This document shows, piece after piece, positions 8,384 to 17,469 of a stretch of 64,000 nucleotides of DNA (within the stretch, counting starts at the first letter, position 1; each line of letters starts with the position of its first letter). The stretch covers positions 83,147 through 147,146 of the forward strand of contig JAUXYA010000029.1 in NCBI GenBank assembly GCA_030684405.1. Reading direction: 5' to 3'. The translations under genes and the position numbers were made by a program. The stretch is from Burkholderiales bacterium (GTDB lineage Bacteria; Pseudomonadota; Gammaproteobacteria; Burkholderiales; SG8-41). Below the pieces are notes generated by a model. That model was given only the letters and a program-made list of their open reading frames with translations, did not search any database and was not told the DNA's origin.

Positions 8384-9370
8384 TTATTCCAGCTTGATCC
8401 CCGCCCGCTTTACAACATCGGCCCATCGCGTTTGCTCACCCACGAGGAAGCGGTGGGCCTGCTCAGGTGAATTGGCGACGGTATCTGCTGACATTGCTTC
8501 GAGTCTGCTGCGCATGTCAGATTGCGCAAGTATTTTCACAACCTCTCGATTAAGCGTGGAAATGGCGTCCGGTGGTGTTGCGGCGGGAGCGAGCATGCCC
8601 TGCCATGATCCCGTGACGAATTCGGAAACACCCGACTCGATAATGGTGGGTGTGTCCGGCAAGGACTTTACGCGCTGAGCACTCGACACCCCCAGCAACT
8701 TCAATCTGCCCGATCTTACGTGAGGCAGCGTGGCCAACGCGCTGTTGAACAAAACGTCTGATTGTCCGGAGGCAACGTCGCTGATTGCCTGAGCACCACC
8801 TTTGGCAGGTATATATTCCCAGCTGATTCCGCTGCGCTGCGCAAAAAGGGCGCCCGCCAGGTGCGGTGCGGCACCAAGATTGGCTGCTGCGAAATTGAGT
8901 TTTCCCGGGTGCGCCTTGGCAAGTGCGATTAATCCCCGAACGTCAGAGGCCGGCACCGATGGATGAACAGCCAGAAGATGTGGGGAATAGGAAACGACCG
9001 TAACTGCCTTGAAGTCCCGTGACGGATTAAAGGGGAAGGTCGGGCGTACGGCCGGCGCGATGGTCAGGCTGCCATAGTCCCAGAACAGCAATGTATGGCC
9101 ATCGGCAGCCGCTCTCACCACTGCTTCGCAGCCGATCTGGCCGCCGGCACCTGCGCGATTGTCTATGATCACCTGCTGCCCCAACGCTTTGGTCATTTGC
9201 CCCCCCAACATTCGTGAGAGCAGATCAGACGCACCCCCCGGTGCAGCAGGCACGACGATGCGAATAGGCTTCGACGGAAAAGCCGGAGCGGGACTCTCCG
9301 CTGCCATGACCGGTGCAACGAATACACAGACCGCGATGGACCACGTCATGTTGTGCAAAGGATGACTCAC
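8384..9370 (-). CDS. Bug/TctC-family periplasmic binding protein (2 of 8)
   Basis: The ORF opens at 9499, but the first 43 residues look untranslated. GTG at 9370 has AAAAGGA six bases upstream and yields 328 residues with a signal peptide ending VMAAES. The mature domain begins FPSKPIRIVVPAAPGGASD and contains IIDNRAGAGGQIG and FNSALATLPHVRSGRLKLLGV, typical of the two-lobed Bug fold. It is first in a two-gene Bug run and divergent from the aldolase at 9484, so a regulator may act in the 114-base gap between them; no clear operator was seen there. Confidence 0.9.
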   Translation of the reverse strand: MSHPLHNMTWSIAVCVFVAPVMAAESPAPAFPSKPIRIVVPAAPGGASDLLSRMLGGQMTKALGQQVIIDNRAGAGGQIGCEAVVRAAADGHTLLFWDYGSLTIAPAVRPTFPFNPSRDFKAVTVVSYSPHLLAVHPSVPASDVRGLIALAKAHPGKLNFAAANLGAAPHLAGALFAQRSGISWEYIPAKGGAQAISDVASGQSDVLFNSALATLPHVRSGRLKLLGVSSAQRVKSLPDTPTIIESGVSEFVTGSWQGMLAPAATPPDAISTLNREVVKILAQSDMRSRLEAMSADTVANSPEQAHRFLVGEQTRWADVVKRAGIKLE

Positions 9371-9483
9371 GATAATCCTTTTCTGATGGTGTATGCAGCT
9401 GATCGACCACGAGGTGTTCGTCTGCGATGCTTTTGGATCATAGTAGACTTGTCCCACTGAACACGTCAAACGGAGACAGTCAA

Positions 9484-10254
9484 ATGGACAAGTCCGCAAA
9501 CCCCTTCAAAACCGCATTGCGGGCAGGGCGCAGCCTTGCCGGTATCCGTACGAGCCTGTGCAGCCCGGCTATCGTTGAACTGCTTTCCGACTGCGGTTTT
9601 GATTACGTTTACATAGACACGGAACATACTACGGCAGATGCAAAGACCGTGCAGGCACAGCTATGGGCCATGAGAGGTAGTTCTTCAATGTACCTGGTTC
9701 GCCCTCCGGAAAACAACGAAGTGGTGATCAAGAAGTTTTTGGATATCGGTGTACAGAATTTTTTGATTCCCATGGTTCAGAGTCCGGATGATGCTCTTCG
9801 GGCCGTCTCCGCGACCCGTTATCCGCCTCAGGGTACGCGCGGGGTTTGCGGACGCTCAGGAGCCAATCGGTATGGCCGATTGAAGGATTATTACCGGCAC
9901 GCCGATGATCAGTTGTGCGTTATCGCAATGATAGAAACGCGGGTGGCATTGGACAGGCTGGAGGAAATCGCGTCGGTAGAGGGGGTAGACGCAGTGTGGG
10001 TCGGACCTGGTGATCTTGCCGCTGATTTTGGTTTGTTGGACTCCGGTGGCGCCTCACACCCCGACGTGCGAGCGGCAATAGACGATGCTATTGCACGGGC
10101 CCGACGCATCGGAAAGCCGATCGGCGTGCCTTCATCCAACGAATCGGTGGCTAAGAATCTGGTTGCCGCAGGATGTGCTTTGGTTACGATCAGTAGTGAT
10201 GTCGATATTCTCGTCGAGCATGGCGATCGGCTGGCGAAGTTCATGAAGAGTTGA
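9484..10254 (+). CDS. HpcH/HpaI-family aldolase (citrate lyase beta-like fold)
   Basis: ATG at 9484 with GGAGAC upstream gives a 256-residue TIM-barrel protein of the HpcH/HpaI class II pyruvate aldolase family, which cleave or form 2-keto-3-deoxy acids with a divalent metal. Visible family features are the strand YVYIDTEHTTAD, RPPENNEVVIKKFLDIGVQNFLIPMV, the metal-binding MIETRVALDRL and VDAVWVGPGDLAADFG. It is divergent from two Bug genes, suggesting cleavage of an imported hydroxy- or keto-acid. A second family member sits at 39944. The substrate is not predictable. Confidence 0.9.
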   Translation: MDKSANPFKTALRAGRSLAGIRTSLCSPAIVELLSDCGFDYVYIDTEHTTADAKTVQAQLWAMRGSSSMYLVRPPENNEVVIKKFLDIGVQNFLIPMVQSPDDALRAVSATRYPPQGTRGVCGRSGANRYGRLKDYYRHADDQLCVIAMIETRVALDRLEEIASVEGVDAVWVGPGDLAADFGLLDSGGASHPDVRAAIDDAIARARRIGKPIGVPSSNESVAKNLVAAGCALVTISSDVDILVEHGDRLAKFMKS

Positions 10255-10418
10255 GCGTGATGATTCTCCTGGGTTTTTATTTCGGCGAGAACTAGAGGGA
10301 TCAGTCAGCCGTATTCATTTGCGTTGCAGTTGCGGGATGTTGAATTATCGAAAAAATAAACTACCCAAGGCACCTCATTGAGCCCGAATCCGGCATCTAA
10401 CAGTCAAAGAGGCACGAT

Positions 10419-12116
10419 TTGCGTAGCGTATTGCAGCCCCTTGTGTTCTGGGTCCTCCGGAATTTTCTGCTGTTTCTCGTCATCGTCGGGATTCTCGTCG
10501 CTGCGGGTTTGCTGCAGAAAAAATTCACCGAATGGGCGTCTCAGACCGCCGAACTGTCCAGGCTCGAAGCTGAGCAACGGGATGTAGAAAACTGGCAGCT
10601 TAAAGAAAAAGCGGATCTATCCAGTCGCGTCGCGCAGCTCAGGAATATTCCCGCCAGTGCCCTCAGTGCCCGGGTTAAATCCCTGTCAAAGGAGATCGAA
10701 GGAAAAGAGCTCGAACAACAAATGCTCGGTGGATTGCCTTCCCTGGTCATGGGCGGCGCCATCGGCAGCGGCATTGCCACTCGGCTGAAACTCGGGCTGG
10801 AGATCGAGTTGCTGAAGCAGGAACGTGATCACATCGCCTACCTGCTGTCAGCGATAAAGGCGCCTGAAAACCTCGAAGAGCTCCGGAAAAAGCACGTCCT
10901 TGCCTACGCGCTGCTGGAGCTGAACGAAGCTACGCAAAAGCATCTCAAGGCCAGCCATCCCTTCAAGGTTTACATGCCGGCCACTGCGCAATTTAATCAG
11001 CTCAGGGAACTGAAGGCTGCCCATAAAAGACTGGATCTGGACAACCGGATTGCCCATGAAAACTATACGCGCCAGGCCGACCAGGTCAAAAGCATCAAGG
11101 ATTCACCGCAGACTTTCAGAATCCGGGAAGATCGAATCGATGACATAGTCAGGCCGCTGAATTCAGCGATCGATAAGCGCAGGAAATTTGTCAGCGACCA
11201 CTGGTTCTCAAAATTCTCACAGCCCATCAGTAACGTCTTACCCATCGCCCTGCTGGTACTGCTGGCGGTTATTCTGACGCCAGTGGCAATCAAGGCCTTG
11301 TTCTACTTTGTTTTTGCACCGCTTGCTTCGCGCCGGCCACCGATCTGCATTCTTCCGGGCGTATCAGGTGAAGTGTCGCCACAAACTGAAGGCGCGGACA
11401 GTTCGCCCGATCAGGCCCGCTTCACGTCAGTGTCTCAACGGCTGAACCTGGCCCCGGATGAGGAGCTGCTGATCCATCCGGAATACCTGCAGAGCTCGTC
11501 CCGTGAATCAAAGACCGATACCCGGTGGCTGCTCGACTGGTCCTTGCCACTGAGCAGCCTGGCCTCGGGCATGGTCGCCTTGATTCGCATTCGCTGCGAG
11601 GAAACCGCCACGATTGTCATTTCACCCCGGCGTGATGCGCTGAGCGAGGTGGGTGTGCTCGATCTGCCGGAGGGCAGTGCCGTTGTATTTCAGCCGCGCA
11701 GTCTGGTGGGGGTGGTGTATCGCAGTGATGCCCCCCTCCGCATCACGCGGCACTGGCGCCTGGCCAGTTGGCATGCGTGGTTAACGTTGCAACTGCGCTA
11801 TCTGGTTTTTCACGGCCCCGCCAAACTGGTCGTAAAGGGATGCCGTGGTGCGCGCATTGAAGCCGCCCAGACGGGCCGGAGAATCAATCAGGCCGGGACG
11901 ATGGGTTTCAGTGCCAATCTCATGTATTCCACGACCCGCTGCGAGACCTTCGTGTCATACCTGATGGGTGAGCAGGAGCTGTTGAATGACAGCTTTACCG
12001 GAGCGCCGGGCTTTTACGTCTACGAGGAGACGCCGAACTTTGGCCGGAGAACAGGGCTGACGGGGCGGGGCCTGGAGGGTGTGTTCGACTCTTTTCTGAA
12101 AGCATTCGGGCTCTAG
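10419..12116 (+). CDS. Membrane-anchored coiled-coil protein of unknown function
   Basis: I do not recognise this 565-residue protein. It starts at TTG (10419) with AGAGG nearby. Residues about 5-32 form a membrane helix, residues about 35-235 are rich in charged heptads with many Glu/Lys/Leu (probable coiled coil), and a second membrane segment lies near 270-300 (IALLVLLAVILTPVAIKALF). The 220-residue C-terminal part is a soluble, beta-rich domain (ELLIHPEYLQ..., AVVFQPRSLVGVVYR..., FTGAPGFYVYEE) whose pattern recalls AIM24-like beta-sandwich proteins, but that is tentative. It stands alone between an aldolase and a Bug gene, with no operon partners. Confidence 0.75.
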   Translation: MRSVLQPLVFWVLRNFLLFLVIVGILVAAGLLQKKFTEWASQTAELSRLEAEQRDVENWQLKEKADLSSRVAQLRNIPASALSARVKSLSKEIEGKELEQQMLGGLPSLVMGGAIGSGIATRLKLGLEIELLKQERDHIAYLLSAIKAPENLEELRKKHVLAYALLELNEATQKHLKASHPFKVYMPATAQFNQLRELKAAHKRLDLDNRIAHENYTRQADQVKSIKDSPQTFRIREDRIDDIVRPLNSAIDKRRKFVSDHWFSKFSQPISNVLPIALLVLLAVILTPVAIKALFYFVFAPLASRRPPICILPGVSGEVSPQTEGADSSPDQARFTSVSQRLNLAPDEELLIHPEYLQSSSRESKTDTRWLLDWSLPLSSLASGMVALIRIRCEETATIVISPRRDALSEVGVLDLPEGSAVVFQPRSLVGVVYRSDAPLRITRHWRLASWHAWLTLQLRYLVFHGPAKLVVKGCRGARIEAAQTGRRINQAGTMGFSANLMYSTTRCETFVSYLMGEQELLNDSFTGAPGFYVYEETPNFGRRTGLTGRGLEGVFDSFLKAFGL

Positions 12117-12190
12117 TTTTCAACCGGAGGACGCAGAGCCCATTCGCGCTGCGCCTCTTTGCCCCATGACCTCCAGCGCAATGCCTGCGC

Positions 12191-13186
12191 CTACTGCACG
12201 CTGATCTTCGCTTCGCGGATCACCCGCGCCCATTTCTCGATGTCGGCGCGCAGATAAGCGTTGAACTCCGCCGGTGTGTTGGTCACCGGTTCGAGGCCCG
12301 ACTTGGCGAGCATGGCTTTGACATCGGGTGCGTGCATGAACTTCACCACTTCACTGTTGATGCGCTGAATAATTTCCGGCCGTACACCCGTCGGTGCCAA
12401 CAGGCCGTACCAGGTGTTGATCACCAGTTCCGGCATGCCGGCCTCGGCAGTGGTTGGCACATTGGGAACCGTCGGCACACGTTCTGGCACCAGCACCGCC
12501 AACCCGCGCAGCCGGCCGCTTTTGATGAAGGGAATGGTCGCAGGCACGGTCACCATCACCATCTCCGCCTCACCGCCGAGGATGTGAGTCAGTGCGATGC
12601 TCGCACCCTTGTACGGCACGTGCACGATGTCGACCTTTGCCAGTGACTTGAACAGCTCACCCGCGAGGTGGTTGGAAGAGCCGACGCCGCCGGAGCCGAA
12701 ACTCAGCTTGCCGGGGTAGGCGCGTGCGAGTTTGACCAATTCGTTGATGCTTTTAGCCGGCACCGAAGGATGGATCACAAACACATTGGGCACCGTCGAC
12801 AGCAGCGAGATCGTGGCGAAGTCGCGCAGGGGATCGTAACTGAGTTTTTTGTAGAGGCTGGGGCTGATCGCCAGCGACGGGCTGGTCAACAACAGTGAGT
12901 GCCCATCGGCCGGCGTCTTGGCCGCAAGTTCTGCGGCGAGGTTGCCGCCGGCACCAGGCCGGAAATCGGCGACCACGGGCTGGCCGAGTGCGGCGCCAAG
13001 TTTGTCGGCAACCAGCAGCCCGAGGATCTGGGCAGCGCCGGTGGGGAAGGCCACGATCAGGCGGACATTGCGTTCGGGATATTTCTGGGCGGAGGCCGGT
13101 AGTGAAAAAGTAAAGGCCAGCAGGGCCAACATCAGCGGGACAAGATGCGGCGGGACCAGACGCAGCAATGCACTTGATGCAGTCAT
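12191..13186 (-). CDS. Bug/TctC-family periplasmic binding protein (3 of 8)
   Basis: The start is placed at ATG 13186, preceded by AGGAGGAG at good spacing; the ORF track's 13219 start would add an untypical Cys/Arg-rich leader. The 331-residue product has a long signal region ending PASAQ, then KYPERNVRLIVAFPTGAAQ. The usual PGG-type loop reads PTGAA here, unlike the GG form in its relatives, so ligand contacts may differ. VADFRPGAGGNLAAEL and HVPYKGASIALTHILGG are typical. It is monocistronic, with palindromic and AT-rich repeats in its upstream region. Confidence 0.92.
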   Translation of the reverse strand: MTASSALLRLVPPHLVPLMLALLAFTFSLPASAQKYPERNVRLIVAFPTGAAQILGLLVADKLGAALGQPVVADFRPGAGGNLAAELAAKTPADGHSLLLTSPSLAISPSLYKKLSYDPLRDFATISLLSTVPNVFVIHPSVPAKSINELVKLARAYPGKLSFGSGGVGSSNHLAGELFKSLAKVDIVHVPYKGASIALTHILGGEAEMVMVTVPATIPFIKSGRLRGLAVLVPERVPTVPNVPTTAEAGMPELVINTWYGLLAPTGVRPEIIQRINSEVVKFMHAPDVKAMLAKSGLEPVTNTPAEFNAYLRADIEKWARVIREAKISVQ

Positions 13187-13288
13187 TGTGGTTCTCCTCC
13201 TACAGTGACAACAGGACAAAGGCGGGGGCGCCGTGTTTTGGTTTTCGCGGCCTGCTTAATATAGCGTGTTGGCTACTTTAAGTAATAG

Positions 13289-13320
13289 TTAAAAATATCA
13301 ATAAAAACAATAAGTTACAA
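13289..13320 (+). repeat. AT-rich dispersed element, copy 2
   Basis: TTAAAAATATCAATAAAAACAATAAGTTACAA-type sequence, nearly the same as the copies at 29193 and 34483. It lies about 100 bases upstream of the third Bug gene in an otherwise GC-rich region. Confidence 0.65.
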
Positions 13321-13358
13321 TAACCATGTCTGGCATCAATTTCTAAGTAACGGGGGTC

Positions 13359-13436
13359 TTAGCCCGGACGAAACGAAGTGGAATCCGGGTCATTCGCTCC
13401 AATGAGCCACTGTGTCCCCGGATTCCTCCAGGCTAC
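13359..13436. repeat. Palindromic REP-like element
   Basis: GGAATCCGGG (13380-13389) and CCCGGATTCC (13417-13426) are perfect inverted arms, flanked by outer AGCC/GGCT. The element resembles the one at 5404 and fits the REP/BIME class of intergenic hairpins. It lies between the convergence of a methyltransferase gene end and the Bug upstream region. Confidence 0.6.
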
Positions 13437-13472
13437 GAGTAAGGCGTACAAAAGTCATTCTGTCAGGCACCT

Positions 13473-14099
13473 TCAATTCCTGCGCCAGACGCTGGCCAGC
13501 CAGGGCTGCTGTTCCCGCGGCAGGCCTTCAGGCCGGTAATAGTGTGTCAGCTCAGTAAAACCTGCCGCGGTCATATGGCCCCGCCAGGCTTCAAGATCGT
13601 GAAAGACGCCGTAACGCCCGCCGCTCCAGCCGGCATCATTGTGGCCACGCGGGTTTGAGCTCAACAGCACACCGCCGGGTTTCAGCGTGGCATGGAGTTC
13701 ACGCAGCACGCGCGGCAATTCCTGGGCCGGGACATGAAACAGCGCGGCATTGGCAAATACGCCGTCGAAATGCTGCGGCGGCAGGTCCAGCCGCAGAAAA
13801 TCCTGCTGCCAGACCGCGCAGCCGCTGTGCGCCCGCGCCATGGCGGCAAACCGGGCGGAGCCTTCCACGCCGATCGCGGCATGGCCGAGCGCCGTGAACA
13901 CCTTGAGATCGCGCCCCGGACCGCAACCAAAATCCAGGATCACATGCGGCGGCTCGCCCGTGATGTGCTGCAACAGTGCGGCGATATTCTGGCTGACATC
14001 GTGACCGCGCGTGCCCTGCCAGAAAGATTCGGCGTTCTGCTCGTAATGCAGCAGCGTGACTCGGGTGATTTCTTCCAGATCCTGTGCGGACAGTTTCAT
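13473..14099 (-). CDS. Class I SAM-dependent methyltransferase
   Basis: The 208-residue protein has a complete class I methyltransferase Rossmann core: motif I ILDFGCGPGRDLKVF (around residue 55), an acidic loop near GVEGSARFAAMAR, QQDFLRLDLP and the motif IV-like FDGVFANAALFHVP, then LKPGGVLLSSNPRG. The N-terminal EQNAESFWQGTRGHDVSQN recalls methyltransferase_25/UbiE-like enzymes acting on small molecules. It begins MKLSAQDLEE at an ATG divergent from the Mrr-like gene. The acceptor substrate is unknown. Confidence 0.88.
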   Translation of the reverse strand: MKLSAQDLEEITRVTLLHYEQNAESFWQGTRGHDVSQNIAALLQHITGEPPHVILDFGCGPGRDLKVFTALGHAAIGVEGSARFAAMARAHSGCAVWQQDFLRLDLPPQHFDGVFANAALFHVPAQELPRVLRELHATLKPGGVLLSSNPRGHNDAGWSGGRYGVFHDLEAWRGHMTAAGFTELTHYYRPEGLPREQQPWLASVWRRN

Positions 14100-14175
14100 G
14101 GGATAAATAGGGGCAGTGCAGCCTTGTTTTAAAAGTTAAACTGATTTCCTGATTGATGAATCCGAGGCGCAAGGC

Positions 14176-14730
14176 ATGAAATTCAAAATACCCGAGAACT
14201 CAATATTCGCAATGCTGTCGCGCCAGAGCTGGTGGGTGAGCGCACTGGTTGCGCTCGCCACCTTCGTGGTGGTGCAGAACTTCGTGCCCTGGGGTTATGC
14301 ACTGTTCGCCACTCTGCCCTTCACCGTCATCACGTTGATCGTTGCCTGGAAACAGGTCTTCGGGCCCACTGGCGCGCGGGTGGAGAAAACGCTGGAGAAG
14401 ACCCGCAGCATGTCCTGGGAGGATTTTGCACAGGCGCTGGAGCGGGGTTACAAGGCCGAGGGTTACACCGTGCAGCGGGTCGACGGCGCGGTGGATTTCG
14501 AGCTTGAAAAACTCGGTTACCTGACGCTGGTATGTGCGAGGCGCTGGAAGGCCGCGCGCACCGGCATCGAGCCGCTGAGGGAACTGGCCGCGGCCGGCGA
14601 AAAGCGCAGTGCGAGGGAATGCCAGTATGCGGTGGCGGGAGAGCTGACCGAGCAGGCGCGGGCGTTTGCGAAGCAGAAAGGTGTGAAGCTGGTGGAGGGT
14701 GCGCAACTGGCGAGACTGGTTCGTGGGTAG
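14176..14730 (+). CDS. Membrane-anchored Mrr-like (restriction-endonuclease-fold) protein
   Basis: The 184-residue protein has two N-terminal membrane helices (about 18-36 and 40-57), followed by a region like the Mrr catalytic domain: MSWEDFAQALERGYKAEGYTVQRVDGAVDFELEKLGYLTLVCARRWK...GIEPLREL. In active Mrr nucleases the pattern is D...(E/Q)xK. Here the Asp of AVDFEL is kept but the QxK position reads CAR, so nuclease activity is doubtful. Family membership and membrane anchoring suggest a DNA- or damage-related role that I cannot define. Two fragments of a second copy lie at 17613 and 18278. Confidence 0.78.
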   Translation: MKFKIPENSIFAMLSRQSWWVSALVALATFVVVQNFVPWGYALFATLPFTVITLIVAWKQVFGPTGARVEKTLEKTRSMSWEDFAQALERGYKAEGYTVQRVDGAVDFELEKLGYLTLVCARRWKAARTGIEPLRELAAAGEKRSARECQYAVAGELTEQARAFAKQKGVKLVEGAQLARLVRG

Positions 14731-14754
14731 CTCAATGGGATGGGCTCCTCAAAA

Positions 14755-15027
14755 TCAATAAAACCCTTTCCGATGGGTATATACACCTTGATCGCACATT
14801 CTCATGCAATGGTTATATGTGCGTTTGCAGAAATTCAAAGGGTTTCTGTCTTGATAGCATTTGCCATTTGCGCCATTACACCGCTTTACACATTCTTTTT
14901 TATCAAAACGTTCAGCTACCTTCATATACCTTTCTTCAATGAAGCGCGATGACTCAGAAGCATTATCTGCCGCACTGATACCAGGAATTAATATCGCGAT
15001 CAAAAATAGCGTTTGAATTTTTTTCAT
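14755..15027 (-). CDS. Small exported cysteine-rich protein
   Basis: The ORF runs back to 15102, but ATG at 15027 gives a clean signal peptide (MKKIQTLFLIAILIPGISA) and a 90-residue precursor. The mature part carries six cysteines (KKECVKRCNGANGKCYQDRN, FCKRTYNHCMRMC), probably forming three disulfides in the periplasm or outside the cell. No family is recognised. No strong Shine-Dalgarno sequence is visible. It ends 24 bases from the Mrr-like gene's stop, convergent with it, and is one of several small exported proteins in the 14.7-18.1 kb stretch. Confidence 0.6.
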   Translation of the reverse strand: MKKIQTLFLIAILIPGISAADNASESSRFIEERYMKVAERFDKKECVKRCNGANGKCYQDRNPLNFCKRTYNHCMRMCDQGVYTHRKGFY

Positions 15028-15340
15028 AATTGAATTGAATGGTTTATAAAGTTGGCAGTTTGCATGTGCACAGTCATACCAATGCGCTTGCCGGTAAGTC
15101 AATACGGTTTACAGATGGTTACCAAACATCCCTGGACAGCAAGGTCCTTGCGGATGTATCTGATTCTGCAGAACGCCAACAGTTTGCGGGATCGTGAGGT
15201 TGAGCGCCTTCGGGTTCATCCCTTCCGTACCATGGCGTCATCGACCTTGACGCGCATTTCCCGTGATCAATGACTGTTTCGATTTTTAATCCGGGACAGG
15301 TCCGGCGCTGCATTGCTGACTTCACCAATGAGGATGTGCC

Positions 15341-16741
15341 ATGAAGCGATACCTTAGCCTGCTCGCGCTTGCCGCAATTGCGCTGGCGTCTCCGCTGTGG
15401 GCAGCTGACTTTGCTCCCCATCCGGCCTGTCTCGACATCGACCTGCGTCAGTCCGTTCGTGACGGCTTTCTGGTGGCCCCCTTGCGCTTGAGCGATTGCG
15501 GCCCGCGCGGCAAAAGAGCAAGCCCCTACAACAATCTCGGTTTCAGCAGCTACGACCGGCCGCGCGATGCCGCAGGTACGCCGACCGGGTCAGTCGGCTA
15601 TCAGCGTATCGCAGGAAATGACGGTGAGGTCCTGTATGTGTTGAGGGTGCATGGTGGCGGCAGCGGTGTTTTCACCGAGCTGCTGGTCGGCCGCGAGCGT
15701 CATGGCGCAAGCGGCGCGATGCTCATCGACGGGCGCGTGCACGGCCTGAGTCCGGAATGTGACGGGCTTGTCGATGCATGGACCGAGCCCAATGGCCGCA
15801 TACGCATGGTGTTGAACCTGTCGCCCGCGGCTGTGCTGCAGGCCCTCGTCGCCCCGCGTGGGCAGCCGCCGAGCGCTGTGCGCGACGGGCTGACGCTGCA
15901 AGCGCTGTTCGGTGAGCGCGCGCTGTCGGTTGGCGGCGCGGCAGCGCGTACCTGCCCGGGTTTTGCCGAGTACGAGCTGGATCCGGGCCTGCTTGAATGG
16001 CGTCTCGACAGCCTGCGGCTCGACATCAGGGACGATGCCGATGAAGACGCACTCCTGACCCTCATCAAACGGGTGCCGGGTCTCGACGCAGATGGTGTGG
16101 CGATGCTGCTGGGGGATGATCTGAAGGCGGTGCGTGCTTCGCTGCTCGGCAGGCTGCAGCGCCCGCAACTGCCGCCACGCGATGATACCGCGCGCGATGC
16201 GGATTTTGCTGCCTTCAGCGCCGCTCTGCACGGAATCGTGCGCAAGCGGGACGTGGAAGCGCTGATCGGCATGACGCTGCCGGAGGTCATGCTCGGTTTC
16301 GGCGGCAGTGGCGGGCACGCCGACCTGCGCGAACGCCTGCGCAATCCGGCGACCGCCGCCGGATACTGGCGCGACCTTGGGCGCATGCTGCAACTGGGCA
16401 GCGTGCGCATGGGTGCGGATACGTTCTGCGCGCCTTATCCCGGCTGCATTGATCTCAAGGCCCGCGATCCCCACAGCGTCCTGGTCGTGATCCGCCCCCG
16501 GACACCCCTGCTTGAGCGGCCCGATCCCCGGGCGCGCAGCTTGCGCATGCTCGATCTGGATATAGTGCAGCTCTTCGATCAGTTCGGCGAGGGCAACGGC
16601 CGCTTCAGCCGCGTGCGCCTGTTCGACGGCGAAGTGGGTTACATCGACAGTGCGGCGCTGCGCTCTCCGCTGGATCTGCGCATGGAGGTCGTGCGAAGCC
16701 CTGGTGGCTGGCGGATTCGTTCGATCGTCGAGGGTGATTGA
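15341..16741 (+). CDS. Exported protein of unknown function with C-terminal SH3-like domain
   Basis: The 466-residue precursor begins MKRYLSLLALAAIALASPLWA, a clear signal peptide, with GAGGA before the ATG. The N-terminal half (about 25-215) looks beta-rich and has scattered cysteines (PACLDIDL, LSDCGPRG, SPECDG, RTCPGF). A middle helical region (220-330) follows. Residues about 385-450 (VIRPRTPLLERPDPRARS...LFDGEVGYIDSAALRS) resemble a bacterial SH3 domain often used to bind cell-wall or peptide ligands. The gene downstream is separated by only 27 bases, suggesting an operon. I recognise no whole-protein family. The 15028-15340 gap before it shows no gene. Confidence 0.75.
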   Translation: MKRYLSLLALAAIALASPLWAADFAPHPACLDIDLRQSVRDGFLVAPLRLSDCGPRGKRASPYNNLGFSSYDRPRDAAGTPTGSVGYQRIAGNDGEVLYVLRVHGGGSGVFTELLVGRERHGASGAMLIDGRVHGLSPECDGLVDAWTEPNGRIRMVLNLSPAAVLQALVAPRGQPPSAVRDGLTLQALFGERALSVGGAAARTCPGFAEYELDPGLLEWRLDSLRLDIRDDADEDALLTLIKRVPGLDADGVAMLLGDDLKAVRASLLGRLQRPQLPPRDDTARDADFAAFSAALHGIVRKRDVEALIGMTLPEVMLGFGGSGGHADLRERLRNPATAAGYWRDLGRMLQLGSVRMGADTFCAPYPGCIDLKARDPHSVLVVIRPRTPLLERPDPRARSLRMLDLDIVQLFDQFGEGNGRFSRVRLFDGEVGYIDSAALRSPLDLRMEVVRSPGGWRIRSIVEGD

Positions 16742-16768
16742 AGTTATTCAACAGGGATCATTGAAATC

Positions 16769-17065
16769 ATGAAACCACTGCTATTCCTCCTGCTGCTGGC
16801 CGGGGCCGAAGCCGCCGCCGGCCAGCCCTGCGATGATGTGCTGCGGCGCGCGGCAAATCTGGCCGAGCCCCCGCGCGCACTTGAACTGCTCGGCGGCTGT
16901 CTGGCTGCGCGCGCCGACCCCGCCGTGCATATGCGCGTGGCGCTGGAGATGGCGCGCATCTCCCTGCGCACAGGCGCCCACGACGATGCGGCGCGCTACC
17001 TCGACCTGCTCCGCGACATGCTGGAGCCGAATGACCTTCCGCTCAGCAAGCGCAAGGTCCAATAG
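16769..17065 (+). CDS. Small exported helical protein
   Basis: The 98-residue precursor starts MKPLLFLLLLAGAEAAAGQPCDD, a signal peptide with a Cys near the expected cleavage site, though the lipobox is not canonical. The mature part is helical with TPR-like spacing (RALELLGGCLAARADPAVHMRVALEMARISLRTGAHDDAARYLDLL). It follows the exported SH3-domain protein by 27 bases in the same direction, so the two are probably co-transcribed. No function is assigned. Confidence 0.6.
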   Translation: MKPLLFLLLLAGAEAAAGQPCDDVLRRAANLAEPPRALELLGGCLAARADPAVHMRVALEMARISLRTGAHDDAARYLDLLRDMLEPNDLPLSKRKVQ

Positions 17066-17086
17066 GGTCTTGCGGCTGAACCCGTG

Positions 17087-17389
17087 TCAATGGGGTTTGC
17101 ACATGGCGTGTGCGTAACCCTGACATTGCCAGTTTGTGGAGCTGCCGCATCGCCTGCAATTATCTGCTCCTGTCCGCAGGATGGTCACGCCACCTTTGCA
17201 GTTGAGCGTCCTCTTGAGGAAGTCGGGGCCGGGCTTGGGTGCATATCGGACAGCGTCATCCCTGTTTGCATAACAGGTGCTGTGCCCCCGCATGTACACA
17301 GTGGAGCTTGCCTGGGCATATGTCGCGGCCAGCGAGAATGCCAGGAGGCAGCCAACCATGATTTTTTTTAAAAACTTGATGTGTACCAT
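17087..17389 (-). CDS. Small exported cysteine-containing protein
   Basis: Within the longer ORF to 17518, ATG at 17389 is supported by GGAGAC six bases upstream and starts a 100-residue precursor with signal peptide FLKKIMVGCLLAFSLAATYAQAS. The mature part has six cysteines (HSTCYANR, LNCKGG, DNCRRCGSSTNWQCQGYAHAMC). It is convergent with the small helical-protein gene 21 bases away. It is unlike the cysteine-rich protein at 14755 in spacing. No family recognised. Confidence 0.62.
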   Translation of the reverse strand: MVHIKFLKKIMVGCLLAFSLAATYAQASSTVYMRGHSTCYANRDDAVRYAPKPGPDFLKRTLNCKGGVTILRTGADNCRRCGSSTNWQCQGYAHAMCKPH

Positions 17390-17469
17390 TGCATGTCTCC
17401 GGGTTTGCCGATCGCGTAACGCAGGATCGTATTTGATCCGCCGATATTCGATCTGTTGTGTAAAAAGAA

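Noticed and set aside
12108-12141. GGGCTCT/AGAGCCC inverted repeat after the coiled-coil gene
   Set aside because: The 7-bp arms are far apart (20 bp) and no T-run follows; could be chance.
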